64,000 bases of DNA from Astrothelium macrocarpum. Lineage: Eukaryota; Ascomycota; Dothideomycetes; Trypetheliales; Trypetheliaceae. This document shows, in pieces, positions 20,243-30,507 of the stretch. A program made the position numbers and the translations under genes. Under the pieces are notes generated by a model. The model did not search any database and was not told the origin of the DNA. It saw nothing but the letters and a program-made list of their open reading frames with translations. The stretch's first letter is position 1, and every line of letters begins with the position of its first letter. The DNA lies in assembly GCA_021030915.1 (NCBI GenBank), contig JAGEMR010000003.1, positions 1 through 64,000 of the forward strand, in the 5' to 3' direction.

Positions 20243-22291
20243 CTAAAACAATTCATACCCATTGTAGATACTTTGCAGCTCATCATCAGTATCGTTCCCT
20301 TCTTCGTCATCGTCGTAGTCATTGTCCAGCTGAAATAGCCAAGGAGTTTCTTCTTGGTCTGTCGCTGTTAAAGGCTTCCCTGTATCTGGATGTATACCTT
20401 TCGATCTCATTGCGGCCAACGCCTTGTTCAACTTTCTATGCCTTTTGAGAAGTCTGTTGACTTCGCGAGTGGCTTTGCCCAGACCAGCGAATTCTACAAA
20501 ATAAGACCGAGTCACCCATTCTTGTAGTGGAGCTGTTTGGTAGAATGGGTTGTTAGCATTGGCTTTCCAGGAGATCAAGACGGTCGAGATCGGTTTCCGA
20601 TCCGCTCCGCTCCAGTCATGCATTGCAATGTCAGCATAGCCCTTCACGTGAGTTATTCTGCGCTTCTTCGCGTCCACTGCTGGCTTTTCGATTTGAAGAA
20701 CTTCCTTTTTGTCGTAGAGTTCCTTCGCGACATGTTTACCAATTGCTGAGCCATATACCCATTTGTGTATAGGTATTTTCTCGGTCCCGTAATTGACCAA
20801 GACACGTGACCTTTCGACGCCAAGCATCTGTACTCCTTCGACGCGCCCAAGATCCGTCGTTCTACCAGACCCGTATTCCGGTATCTCCTTTACAAGGCTA
20901 TTGATGTCGATCTTGGTTGACTCTGACTCTTTGGGACTTGGACCTGAATCTTTCTTTCGGCCTGAATTTTGAGGCCTTGAATCTGTCGGGGGCCTTGCAC
21001 TTGCGGGTTGTGAACTCAAATTTTTGAGCTCCCGAGGCTCTGGACCTGGGTCTGGATCTGGATCTGAATCTGAATCCGAGCCTTCCGAATCTGAGTCTGA
21101 GCCTTTGGCTTCCAAAAGCTTGATAGAAGGTTTAGCTTTTGCGTTCATCGCTCTGAGGGTTGCGGTTGAAATGAACATTGGCTTCGAACTCTGGGGGAGC
21201 AGCTTCTCTACATGTAAACCTCGGGTCTGGAGCATGCTGAAATATCGGTTGAAAGTCATGTACCAGACTTGTTCGCAGATTTGTTTATTTTGTTCCCATG
21301 GTATGGAAAGTAATTTTTCCTCAAAACCTTTTACTGAAGGGACGCATGCATCCTGCTCATACCGCTTTTGTTTGTTGAACTCCTCCAGCTGCAAACTGAC
21401 TTTGGCGATCTCTCCACATTTTCTTTGGACCAACGCCTTGTCTTGGGTGTGTTTGAAAATCTCTTGCAGAGGTTCCGCAACTTTCTCTATGATCTCCGCT
21501 TGTTTGGGGGTCGGTCCCAGAAATTTGGAAGGGTCTTCTCCACTCTGTTTTAGAGCCATATTGAACCAGGATTGCCATTTACTCGGAGTGATATCCTGCC
21601 AACGCAGACCCTTTACTGAAAGCATTTGTTGATACAGGAGACATTCATCTACAAAAGACTTCAGAGCTGTCTCTTGGCCCGCTCCTTTCTGATTGGATGT
21701 ATGCAGATCGGTCGCGCGTTCACAAATGATTTTTATATGTGTGATGATGTCGGTCAAAGGATACTGATAGTCAAACTCCTTGCGTCGCTTTTCTTCTGGA
21801 ACATCTTTATCCTTTTCATATCTCGCTTTTTTCTTGTTGATTACCCCAATGTTGATTATAGCCTGTTTGGCTTTGTTATCTTGCTCTTTAGTGAGTTCCT
21901 TCTTTTCAGCATCCCAAAGTTCGCGGACAATGTCGTTGAGCACATCCCATTGTTTCTGGATCTTAACGGGAATTGAGTCTGGTACTATCATGACATTTTG
22001 CGCTCCTTCTTCCAGAGTCTGTTGAGCCTGACCAGTGTCCTCCTCGCTGACATCAGTATTAAAATCATTGTAATCGATGTCTGAGAAACTATCCTCATTT
22101 TCTTTATCATTGCCCCAACCCCAGAATACATTCTTTGTAGTCTTCTTGTCGGTATTCTTAGAATCTTTCTCTCCATCCTTCACAGTGTCGTCGATATCTG
22201 TCATCTGTTCATCTTGAGTGTGATCGTTAGGGGTATTGTCGAAGTCTGGAGTCACGAACAACGAAGGTGGTGCCACAGCTGTAGCCGCCAT
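20243..22291 (-). CDS. Orphan acidic protein of 682 aa
   Basis: One exon, with the start at ATG 22291 (MAATAVAPPSLFV) preferred because the upstream frame lacks a better context. The N-terminal 100 residues are acidic (DDTVKDGEKDSKN, SDIDYNDFNTDVSEED). A helical core of about 270 residues follows (WDVLNDIVRELWDAEKK, KSFVDECLLYQQMLSVKGL, PWEQNKQICEQVWYMTFNRY). Next comes a low-complexity linker of SD, DP and GPEP repeats at about 420-470. The C-terminal domain contains KWVYGSAIGKHVAKELYDKK, KGYADIAMHDWSG and VTRSYFVEFAGLGKATREVN, and the tail is acidic (NDYDDDEEGNDTDDE). I know no matching family. The C-terminal ordered domain is the best target for a remote-homology search. Confidence 0.65.
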   Translation of the reverse strand: MAATAVAPPSLFVTPDFDNTPNDHTQDEQMTDIDDTVKDGEKDSKNTDKKTTKNVFWGWGNDKENEDSFSDIDYNDFNTDVSEEDTGQAQQTLEEGAQNVMIVPDSIPVKIQKQWDVLNDIVRELWDAEKKELTKEQDNKAKQAIINIGVINKKKARYEKDKDVPEEKRRKEFDYQYPLTDIITHIKIICERATDLHTSNQKGAGQETALKSFVDECLLYQQMLSVKGLRWQDITPSKWQSWFNMALKQSGEDPSKFLGPTPKQAEIIEKVAEPLQEIFKHTQDKALVQRKCGEIAKVSLQLEEFNKQKRYEQDACVPSVKGFEEKLLSIPWEQNKQICEQVWYMTFNRYFSMLQTRGLHVEKLLPQSSKPMFISTATLRAMNAKAKPSIKLLEAKGSDSDSEGSDSDSDPDPDPGPEPRELKNLSSQPASARPPTDSRPQNSGRKKDSGPSPKESESTKIDINSLVKEIPEYGSGRTTDLGRVEGVQMLGVERSRVLVNYGTEKIPIHKWVYGSAIGKHVAKELYDKKEVLQIEKPAVDAKKRRITHVKGYADIAMHDWSGADRKPISTVLISWKANANNPFYQTAPLQEWVTRSYFVEFAGLGKATREVNRLLKRHRKLNKALAAMRSKGIHPDTGKPLTATDQEETPWLFQLDNDYDDDEEGNDTDDELQSIYNGYELF

Positions 22292-22318
22292 TCTTGAAGA
22301 AGATTGGTGAAACAACAA

Positions 22319-22850
22319 CTTTATTGATTAGTGAATAAGCCAAAAAAGCCCAGCTTCTTTGTTCACAGAGATGAGATTTGAACTTGATAATTTGACTTAA
22401 AAAAAATCAACAAAAATAAATCAATAAATAGCAAAATGTTTAATAATTTACAGTCTTTTTTTAATTTGTGTATTGTGAAACAGAATACGGTATTCAGAAT
22501 TCCGAAATCTGAAAACGTCGACACCTGGATAACTGGTCAAAATCCGCAACTCAAAACCGTTTATTCGCATTACAATTTCTATTAATAAATCAATCAAGAA
22601 TTTTAAAGATATAATTTGCCGCAAATCTCATAATTAAAATCATATACAATACATTTCTAATAACAAAGAATGTGTCAATTTGGGACATATTTTTGCATCC
22701 TTCTTATTATTAATCCTCTACTTGTGACAGCCAATTTGACAAAGTAATTTCTTTAACAATCCAATCTCGCTCAGTCTAACGTAAAGCAGATATCTTGATA
22801 AACGACTTCACGGACAGCTTACGTCATTATCTCCATCACATCATTCGGCT
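22319..22850. other. AT-rich spacer
   Basis: Strongly A/T-biased with poly-A and poly-T runs. It holds an AAAACCGTTTATTCG motif near 22553, of the type seen in other spacers of this tract, and nothing coding. Confidence 0.5.
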
Positions 22851-23045
22851 GTGCCTCGTCACAATCAATCCTTTCCAAACCCTGCCATCCAGACGATCTC
22901 TCGAAGCTGCTCTCAATCTCCAGGCGATAAAGCGAGCTCGTCTTCCGATTTGTTTCTGACAATCACAAATGATCTATTGGGACATCAGATTTTCTTCGGC
23001 TCCGCTCCATTCTACGGAACGCAAAATCTGACTATTTCGTCGAAG

Positions 23046-23390
23046 ATGGCACTGCAATGTAGTAACACGCCATCGGGGATGGGTACGAGCACAATTATCA
23101 CAACCTCCGCATCTACAACAAAGTCAGCTCAAGGTCCTAGTTGGAGGACTTTTCAATTCGTCCCTCCAATGGCAACAATAACAAACTATACGTTGGCCCC
23201 TCAGCAATTCAATTCGACAAACACATCACGAACCATTGGAACTGGTACATACCGTCCAATGGTTGGGACGATATCGCCAGAAGTCAGCAGTGACGGCAGA
23301 ATTAGAAAAGTGATACGTTATCGTATATTCTTTGCATCAATCGCGTATGTATGTCTTTGGTTTCTGGAACCTTATCTCATACTCCGCTGA
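23046..23390 (+). CDS. Doubtful small ORF, Ser/Thr-rich
   Basis: From ATG 23046 an open frame encodes 114 aa (MALQCSNTPSGMG, TTSASTTKSAQG, FNSTNTSRTIGTGTYRP) and ends in a hydrophobic segment (IFFASIAYVCLWFLEPYLI). The frame is also open upstream to 22851, without an ATG. A GTATGT near the 3' end could be a splice donor, in which case the true end differs. No family is recognised. It may be a small surface protein or spurious. Confidence 0.25.
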   Translation: MALQCSNTPSGMGTSTIITTSASTTKSAQGPSWRTFQFVPPMATITNYTLAPQQFNSTNTSRTIGTGTYRPMVGTISPEVSSDGRIRKVIRYRIFFASIAYVCLWFLEPYLILR

Positions 23391-23478
23391 ACTATTGGCA
23401 AGTATGGACATGAATATAGATGGACATGTAATACAACTGGTTTGTTTAGGTTTGAATGTTTTTTTGAGAAATGAGTCT

Positions 23479-25032
23479 TCATAGAAAGATGGGTGGAACA
23501 CGGAATTCTTTCCCAATATAATGCCGGTAACACGGGTATCTGTCCCAAAGACTCTTGTATTTTTTGCAAGCCTGATCTGCTTTTGTTGTAGACTTTCGCT
23601 TCTTGTGCCCTCTTGATTCACACTCTTCTCGGTCGCTGATTGCGATAGCATAACCTGACTTCAATCAGTCTTGGAACAAAATGATAGAATTATGGAAGAA
23701 CTTACCATTATTCGAACCTAACATATCGGGAGAGCTGTTCGAGACCTGCCCTGTCTTTGGAAATGAGTTAGATCGACTCATGTTTGAGGAAGCCGAGGTT
23801 TTGCGTCTGATCGTTCCTTTGACTGGCGCGATGATGGTATCGAGATCTGGCAGCTCGTCGTCGGAAACGTCCTGGACCTTCCACGTGACTCGACTTCGTT
23901 TCGGCGGGTTTTCGACATCAGCTTCGGTTTCTATGACATTGTGCTTCTGCCTAGCTTTTCCGCCGGACTCTGGATAGATGATTCTTCGAAAAAGTTCCTC
24001 CACTTTGGTGCCTATCACCGCGATCTGAATCTGATGTATGAGGTCCTCAATCTCGCCCCCAGTAGACTCTCCCTGTGGAAACCTCCCTGGGTCAAGAAGA
24101 TTTTCAACCATACCAATCCTCTTTCGCTCCGCTGCGTGCCATATTGCATATAGCAGATTGTACCTTCTCTCTTGGACATTCGATGAGTGACGCAGCAACA
24201 CATCCAGTGACTCTAAGCAACAATGGGAGGTGGCCTTTCTGACAAGACGCCTGAGAAACGGGTAGGCGGGTCGCCAGAAATCGAGCGCGCATTCCAGAAC
24301 GAGACAGTGGCCGGATGATTTAGCGTATTTCGTACATCTCTCTTGAAAGTCTCCTCGCCTGTCATAGTACATCGAAATCATAAGGAGCGCTCGTCCTTCA
24401 TCAGTTGACAAGAGGCGCCGAACATGCGGGAACATGCTCCATACAAGAGCTTCAAGTTGTCGAGACAGAGGCATGAGGTTTACTGCGGCCTTCAACGTTT
24501 CCAGGTCAGGCCAATACCGTCTCTGTCTTTCGAAAAGGAGATCTCGGCCTTGATCATCACCTGCGTCTAACGCGATCTTGAAACATTGAAAATAAAACGA
24601 TAGGTCGTGGAATAAATTTGGACCAGAGACTGGGGGAGCTAGGGCCTGAAGAAGACCATGATTTGGGCCGTCATATTGGGGGTTGCACGCAGGATCAGAG
24701 AAATCTATGAGATCCCACAAGAGCACCGATGCTTGTCCCCAACCGAGTTCATTCAGCGCTCTGTAGATTTCCAAGAATGCCCCTCGCATATCACCTTCAC
24801 ACAGATTCCGGAATCCCAAACGTCTGGATAAACCCTCTTTGATGAATTCGTACATCTGAGAATCCTGAGGGTCTGCCTGTCGAATTACCGAAGGTAGATC
24901 CGAAAATGGAAGTGCTTCGATGAGTTGCCCACGCAGTTGTGGTACTTTTGCTGTATTTGAGACATCTGATGTGCTGATATGTACAAGAATTCGACTGAGA
25001 AGCTTGGGTGGTAACTCGAGCAAGTTAGGCAT
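23479..25032 (-). CDS. F-box-like helical protein, 500 aa, 2 exons
   Basis: Exons 25032-23706 and 23654-23479 are joined by a 51 nt intron (GTAAGT...GAAGTCAG), in frame. The N-terminus MPNLLELPPKLLSRILVHIS has the LPxELLxxI pattern of an F-box or F-box-like helix. The rest is predominantly helical with Leu/Arg pairs (LGWGQASVLLWDLIDF, LFHDLSFYFQCFKIALDAG, AYPFLRRLVRKATSHC), suggestive of a solenoid. A basic, Ser-rich tail follows (KRSRVTWKVQDVSDDE) and a short exon 2 with GHKKRKSTTKADQ. An F-box role as substrate receptor for an SCF ubiquitin ligase is inferred from a weak motif only. Confidence 0.55.
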
Positions 25033-26091
25033 TGTCAACTTGAAAGGCAACGTCAATGCAGTATCTGACGAAGAACGCGGGAAAGCTGTGAAGAGACAGG
25101 ATGCTGATAAGAGCCAGCTAAATACTCTCCATCAACACCCCGGGATTTCCATAGCATTCGATGCTCAGCCTCAACAGGCATCCAGCTACTCTGCCCGTGA
25201 CGTGATGGTACACCGGCGGGTAGATTCGGGTTGAGCGTGAACGAATGGGTCCTTGCATGTGCCGCGTATAATGAAACTTTCCCAGACGTGGGACTGACGC
25301 TAATTGTAGAAGCGAATCAGAGGTGAGCAAGCACAGTCTATACACTATATGGTGGGCCTGATGATGCTATTTCGATCATGAGGCTCCTGCCTTTGTTGTC
25401 TGTGCTGTCTGGTATCGATCTTTCGGAGCCAATCGTATCATCCGCGCCGCAGATATCCGATATTGACTGGGATAAGAGACGCACAATCGGGCTGTGTTTG
25501 CCAGAGCTGTGCTGATAGGATGCATAGGAACTTCGAATGCCAATAGAACTGTTGCTGCCTCGATACACACTAAACCAGTACCGGCCTATAGTCAGGCGGT
25601 GGCCTGTCAGGGGTATTCAGTTCGGTAAAAAATAGAGCCCAAAGAGCCACTGAAGTTGCTCCAGCCGCAGCATTCTGATACCCGATCAGATGGCCCTATC
25701 CTAAGCCTTAGCTGTGCCGTGTAGCATCTGGGTTCCATATGCCAATCGATTGACACTGCCTTTCATTTTCCGAGACTAATTAGGGTCTTTGCTTTATCTC
25801 TGCGCCTTATTGCGGATGACAATGCTTCCCTTGATAGCCAAACGATCGGTGATCCGAGGTGTCTTTCCCATTTAGGGAAGACTGAAATTGTGCCAACAGC
25901 ACCTCGTCTGCTGCCTGATTCCTTGGCAATCCCACTAGGTTATTTAAGACGCAGCTCTCCCGTTAGACCACCCAAATTGTTTATGAAGGGTGTGAATTCA
26001 TCTAAACCTGCCATTTCACTGTATACAAATCGGTCGTTTTCAAAGCCTTTATTTCCACCTACAAGCTGGTCATTTTTTGATATCACGCACA
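25033..26091. other. Intergenic region
   Basis: No gene is clearly supported. A minus-strand open frame at 25338-25568 (SSIGIRSSYASYQHSSG, LLSQSISDICGADD) lacks an ATG and could be an orphan exon. The last 200 bp would be the leader of the plus-strand gene starting at 26092. Confidence 0.4.
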
Positions 26092-27212
26092 ATGTCTCTT
26101 CCGGCTCAGAATGAAGAACTCACTTTACAAACACCCCTATCCCACGATTCTCATGAATCGCGTACTCTTGATAGTCGATTTACTTTCAGGCCCGATATGA
26201 ACTCAGGGGACCATGAGCTATCTTCAACATCTTCCGCTTCGACATGTGAGACATTGTGTATGTCTTCGAGACCGCTTTCTCCAGCGTCGACTGCAAATAC
26301 TGGAAACGGAGTCTCGATCGACAATATTTGGGGCTCTTCCAAGCAAGCTGTGTCGTTTGATTCCATCATGGCCAACAACGGCTCCGCCGCGGGCAGGGAC
26401 GGTGATAGTACCACAACCAATGGCTGTTCCAGTCCAATTCCCAACGCGACCGTCGAGACGAACGAGGATACCGCCATCCGAGATCCTAATGATATTGCTA
26501 AGAAAAGCAATATGATGGAGATCGGTGGTTATGATACTAGCAAAGGAGACGACAATAGTAATGAAAGGAATGATGCTGACTATGAAGTTGAGGATGAAGG
26601 TCAAGGAAATAATGATGACGTCAGCGGGACTACCTTCTACAGAATTTCTCGCACTCACAACCTGGACTCGTCTGACAACGGACGACTTGCGGAACAGAGA
26701 GGACGAATCGTAGCGTGGCATTACCAAGGTATTTGCAACAGAGTATCCTTGGGAACATCTCATCATAAAGACAACTCTTCGCCCTTATGGGATACTGGAC
26801 GTATATCTAAGGTGATTGATAATTATGAGAACTGGATAGGTACCCAGGACTCCCTGGAGACTCAAGGCCTCTATTATATTTCAGCTGTATACGTCGAAGG
26901 GGTTCCATCAAGGGTACGTTCTTTGGTCACGAAAAACTTGATTATGACTGACGGCTATAGACATTCGTTGCTGCTTTGGTTGGGTGTTTAAGCTATCGTG
27001 AAGCATGTGCAGCTAAGGCATTGATGGGCGGCTCTTCTATTACTAATCCAACACATCACTGGCCTGTTTTTGAGAAACATGGTTGGGAGCATATTTCTGA
27101 AAGCCTTCGTCATCTTCGGAAAGCCTCTAAAGATGATACACAATGGGCTTTGGCCTATGGTGAGCATTATAAGCATTGTCTTGAAACGAATTTCTGTTGT
27201 GTATTAATCTAA
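26092..27212 (+). CDS. Orphan acidic protein ending in a CAAX-like motif
   Basis: Exons 26092-26913 and 26961-27212 are joined by a 47 nt intron (GTACGT...GACGGCTATAG), phase 0, giving 357 aa. The N-terminal 190 residues are disordered and rich in Ser/Thr/Asn/Asp. An ordered C-terminal domain follows, containing GRIVAWHYQGICNR, NYENWIGTQDSLETQGLYYI, TFVAALVGCLSYREACAAKA and HHWPVFEKHGWEHI. The protein ends FCCVLI, where CVLI fits a C-a-a-X box (Ile would favour geranylgeranyl transfer) with a neighbouring Cys for palmitoylation. If real, it would be membrane-anchored. No family is recognised. Confidence 0.6.
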
Positions 27213-27375
27213 AGACTTCTTGCGAGTTCTGAAGGGTTTTCTCGATTTTGGTTGCTATTATATAGTACTTTTTTTTATCCAGTTCTCTTAGTTTTCCTAC
27301 AACATGTTTCCAGTACAAGTCCCCGTATAAATCTCTACCCTCAATTTAGGTTAGATCCAATTTTATTCATGTCAT

Positions 27376-27836
27376 ATGTCCGCAAGGACCATTTCCGTAC
27401 GGCATGTGTCCGCAAGGACCATCTCCATGCGGCTCATGTGTCCGCAAGGACCGTCTCCATCCGGCTTGCGTATCCGCAGGGCCCATGTCCATACGGGATG
27501 CGTGTCCGCAAGGCCTATCTCCAAACGGCTTATGTATCCGCAAGGCCCATTCCTTTACGGTAATACTCCTATGGCTCGTAGCTCTCTATGAACTATCTCC
27601 ACATGGCCTGAATATCCGCAAGGCTCATTCCTGTAGGGCCAAAATCTCCTCGCGGTTCGTGTCTCCTTACGGTCGATCTCCTTACGGCTTAAATATCCGC
27701 AAGTATTATCTCCTTACAGTATTTCTCCCTACTGTAGATCTCCATACGGGTGAAAAATCCGCAAGACTCATCTGCTTACAGTGTATCCCTCCTTGGGGCT
27801 TGTCTCCCTACGGCCTGTCTCCCTGCGGCTTGTCTC
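27376..27836 (+). repeat. Degenerate 16/32 bp minisatellite
   Basis: The 5' part is an array of 32 bp units of the type TGTGTCCGCAAGGACCATCT followed by CCATGCGGCTCA. The 3' part shows the half unit of about 16 bp (TCTCCNTACGGCNTGT alternating with ATCCGCAAG). Core words CCGCAAGG and TACGG recur some 25 times in total. As 32 is not a multiple of three, the open frames across it (27404-27877 among others) are by-products. Confidence 0.8.
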
Positions 27837-28025
27837 TTATTTCTTTTTACAATTACCTTAAAAATTATCAAATTTGAGTCGGCTGAAGTTATGCGAAGAT
27901 TTGAGCTATAGAATGATCAAAACACAAATAATGCATTCAAGAGAGAGCTGAAAAAGGTTCCAAATCTTATTTCAGATCTATAAATCTAATGCTCAGTGAT
28001 CAAAATCAAAGTCTATTCTCAGACA

Positions 28026-28859
28026 CTAAGATTTGAGTGACTGATAAATTCTATCTTTTATATATTTGGGAACATTGCCTTCGATAAAAACATTGGGAAA
28101 TTTCAATTTCAAATTGCCATTGAAGAAGAGACTGTGAAATTCATTACATGAATGGCAAATATGCCAACCTTTGCCAATATGGGATTGATACTTTTTTCGA
28201 AGGTGATTAGTCACTGGGGGGGTAAAATGAAGAGTCAGTTTCTGAATGCTGTGCCGCTGCTGCAGATTTTCAGATTGTAAACGATGTTCATTGAAGATTT
28301 CACCGTCAAAACCAGGATCCAGAACTTGTCTTCTGAAGTCTGTAAGCAGTCGATACGTTGGATCGCCTTGAGTGCGAAGCGGTGTTTTCCTGGCAAAAGA
28401 TCGATCACAATTTGCAACGCTCCGAACCAGCCATCGCCTCTTATCCGAATGAATTAATTCAGGATTCAAATGAAAACACACTGCATTCTCCGACCGTTTT
28501 AGATTTGAGATTGACAGCGTCACCTCACGAACGCGCCGTAGTAGGCCTGGGCTGATGATATCGGCAAGAGAGAGTGGGAAGGGCGTGGGGTGTGAGATGA
28601 AAAGCCGCTTGGCTAGTAGCACAGACTCCGCTTCCTGGAAGATTGCTCTATTAACGAGCATGATAGAAGGGGTTTGGCGGTCTGGTCGAGGAGTTGGTAT
28701 TTCCAATCGCCCAGCTTTTCGAATCCTGCGCTTAAGCCACCGGTCTATTCCATCAAAATTCAGCAGATAATCGTAGATCATTAGACGGAGCTCGATTGGA
28801 AGATCTAGGAAATGTGATCTGGTGCTGAATGGCATATTGGTTCCCTCGCGTACGCTCAT
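28026..28859 (-). CDS. F-box-like fungal protein, 277 aa
   Basis: ATG 28859 opens MSVREGTNMPFSTRS, followed by HFLDLPIELRLMIYDYLL, the signature of the large F-box-like/2EXR group in filamentous ascomycetes (LPxELRxxIYxxLL). Then come PSIMLVNRAIFQEAESVLL, LSLADIISPGLLRRVREVTLSI and, near the end, a short Cys/His segment (GWHICHSCNEFHSLF). The domain is close to the usual length for these proteins. The frame stays open upstream to 29129 with sequence that looks coding (HAFQKCPRIYSVHFHLRQG) and may belong to the gag-like ORF beyond. Function is unknown; a protein-recognition role is inferred. Confidence 0.6.
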   Translation of the reverse strand: MSVREGTNMPFSTRSHFLDLPIELRLMIYDYLLNFDGIDRWLKRRIRKAGRLEIPTPRPDRQTPSIMLVNRAIFQEAESVLLAKRLFISHPTPFPLSLADIISPGLLRRVREVTLSISNLKRSENAVCFHLNPELIHSDKRRWLVRSVANCDRSFARKTPLRTQGDPTYRLLTDFRRQVLDPGFDGEIFNEHRLQSENLQQRHSIQKLTLHFTPPVTNHLRKKYQSHIGKGWHICHSCNEFHSLFFNGNLKLKFPNVFIEGNVPKYIKDRIYQSLKS

Positions 28860-29160
28860 AGTCACTTTCCGCTGGACTGATTTCTGATCAACAGGTACGA
28901 AGGTGTTCAGTCGGCAGAAGTAATGGTAAAGAGGTGCTGGTTGTCTGGGAATGAAGTGCGCAAACACTAAGCGGTCGTGACACCAAAGCTCTTGCTCAAG
29001 TATTGCTTCGTTCCAGGTGTCATTATGGAACCCACCCATACAGTCACCCTGGCGCAGGTGGAAATGGACCGAATATATACGAGGGCATTTTTGGAATGCG
29101 TGGTACACACGTTGCTCAATCGACTTCATAAGGCGTCAATTTGGTACGAAGCTGGGCAAG

Positions 29161-29598
29161 TCAGGGGCTTACTTGGTAGTTAAGATATCCCGCATGCATA
29201 TCGAGGGTGGAAATCCACCAGGTCTGATCCGACTCATCACCGTTAAAGTCGCGAACGTAGAGACCCTTAAGAGAGGGCCGGTGCTCAGGGATCCATTGAT
29301 TGAGCAGTACTTGTTTCCATTCGCGTAGAGTTTCGTGAATCGTCGCTGTTCTCGATGGCGAGCTTCTATCCAACGTTGACTTGTCGTACCAAATCCTCGC
29401 CCTTCCACAAAAAAGCGGCCCTATGTCCTCCACCGCCCCCTCATTGGTACGTAGAAATTCACATAATCGTGAGGCGAATATTTTTATGTCGCCGAAAAAC
29501 AAGATCCCTCCTTGACTTTTTTGCGATTGACCAAGGTCGGGATCAAAGAAACCGATGGCTTTACTGATCACATGATTAGGCCCCAATCCGGCAGCCAT
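29161..29598 (-). CDS. Retrotransposon gag-like ORF fragment
   Basis: Starting at ATG 29598 (MAAGLGPNHVISKAIGFFDPD), 145 aa resemble the middle of fungal gag-like proteins. ILFFGDIKIFASRLCEFLRT is followed by GPLFCGRARIWYDKSTLDR, which matches the gag pattern of a Gly-x-Ala/Arg-x-x-Trp-Tyr helix, and then LREWKQVLLNQW. A GTAAGC after codon NYQ could splice, phase 0, to an acceptor near 29103 and add QRVYHAFQKCPRIYSVHF, though the acceptor would be GAG rather than YAG. No zinc knuckle or pol follows. It could be a retroelement relic or a domesticated gag. Assignment rests on motif resemblance. Confidence 0.45.
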   Translation of the reverse strand: MAAGLGPNHVISKAIGFFDPDLGQSQKSQGGILFFGDIKIFASRLCEFLRTNEGAVEDIGPLFCGRARIWYDKSTLDRSSPSRTATIHETLREWKQVLLNQWIPEHRPSLKGLYVRDFNGDESDQTWWISTLDMHAGYLNYQVSP

Positions 29599-29940
29599 TA
29601 GAGTGTTACGCAAATCAGATATCGATGGAAGTTCTTACTTCACCGAACATATATGGAACGAAATGGAATGCACATGATTATTTGACTTGTTTTTCATTAT
29701 ATTCGACTGAAAATTGAGAACCGAGTAGATCTCAACAGAAAAACGGAAATAAGTGGCGTAAGGGACGATTTCCGGTAAACGGTATTTTGAAGGAAAGATC
29801 GAATTGGGTATAGCTCAACCCTAACTTCGTGGGGGCTGATATTAGCGTGTCGACCAAGGTACAGGGACTGGTGCTCTCCATATCCTCGTCACGATCATCC
29901 ATCAAATACGTACACTCGCGTGTGCACATCTCTCCTAACT

Positions 29941-30412
29941 ATGGCGAGGAAAGATATGTCTGAAAATCGATCTCGACAAATAACAAACGAATATTTTCGA
30001 AGACAAATCTTAACTCTGTTTAAAAAAGCTAATCGATTATGGACACAATTCGATGCGGAAATATACATTGTAGCACGTCGTAATGAGCGGTACTACATCT
30101 TCACTTCCGCTGATCGACCAGCTTGGCCACCTACCCAAGAGACCCTCGTATGATTCACTCATTACACACTTGACTGCGGCTAATTTAGGTCTGAAGGATC
30201 GCTATTATCCAGTGCCGATTGTTAAGACGCCGAGTTGTCTCGATCCGACTTTTAGCAAGCTACGAAACGAAAGTCGGACTGGGCCTCGAGATCGCGAAGA
30301 CTTGAGACAAGTCATGGGCGAAGGACAGCCACATATCTCAAAGGAAGATCTGCAATCCAACCGTCTCGAAGATAGGAGAAGACTTGACTCTACCGCAGAC
30401 TTGGAAAACTAG
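29941..30412 (+). CDS. MADS-box-like mini-protein
   Basis: Exons 29941-30147 and 30197-30412 are joined by a 49 nt intron (GTATGA...GGCTAATTTAGGTCTGAAG), phase 0, giving 140 aa. Residues 6-52 (NRSRQITNEYFRRQILTLFK, KANRL, AEIYIVARRNERYYIF) follow the MADS layout: basic N-arm, R-x-x-T-x-x-K-x-x-x-G/A-L helix, then two hydrophobic strands. WPPTQETL and a RYYPVP motif come next, then a charged tail. Classical MADS proteins (Mcm1, Rlm1) have a closer match to the box and are longer, so this would be a divergent DNA-binding or dimerising relative. The call is by pattern only. Confidence 0.5.
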
Positions 30413-30507
30413 ATATTTGCTGAAACATACTTTGGTCGGTGGAGCCGGACCCCTACATGTACCATACTCTCTTCAGTCAGAAGACATCTTTTTGTTTCGT
30501 AACTAGG

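Noticed and set aside
27404..27877. 157-aa plus-strand ORF with PQGPSP-like repeats
   Set aside because: It is read through a 32 bp minisatellite whose period is not a multiple of three; all frames are partly open, so coding is not indicated.
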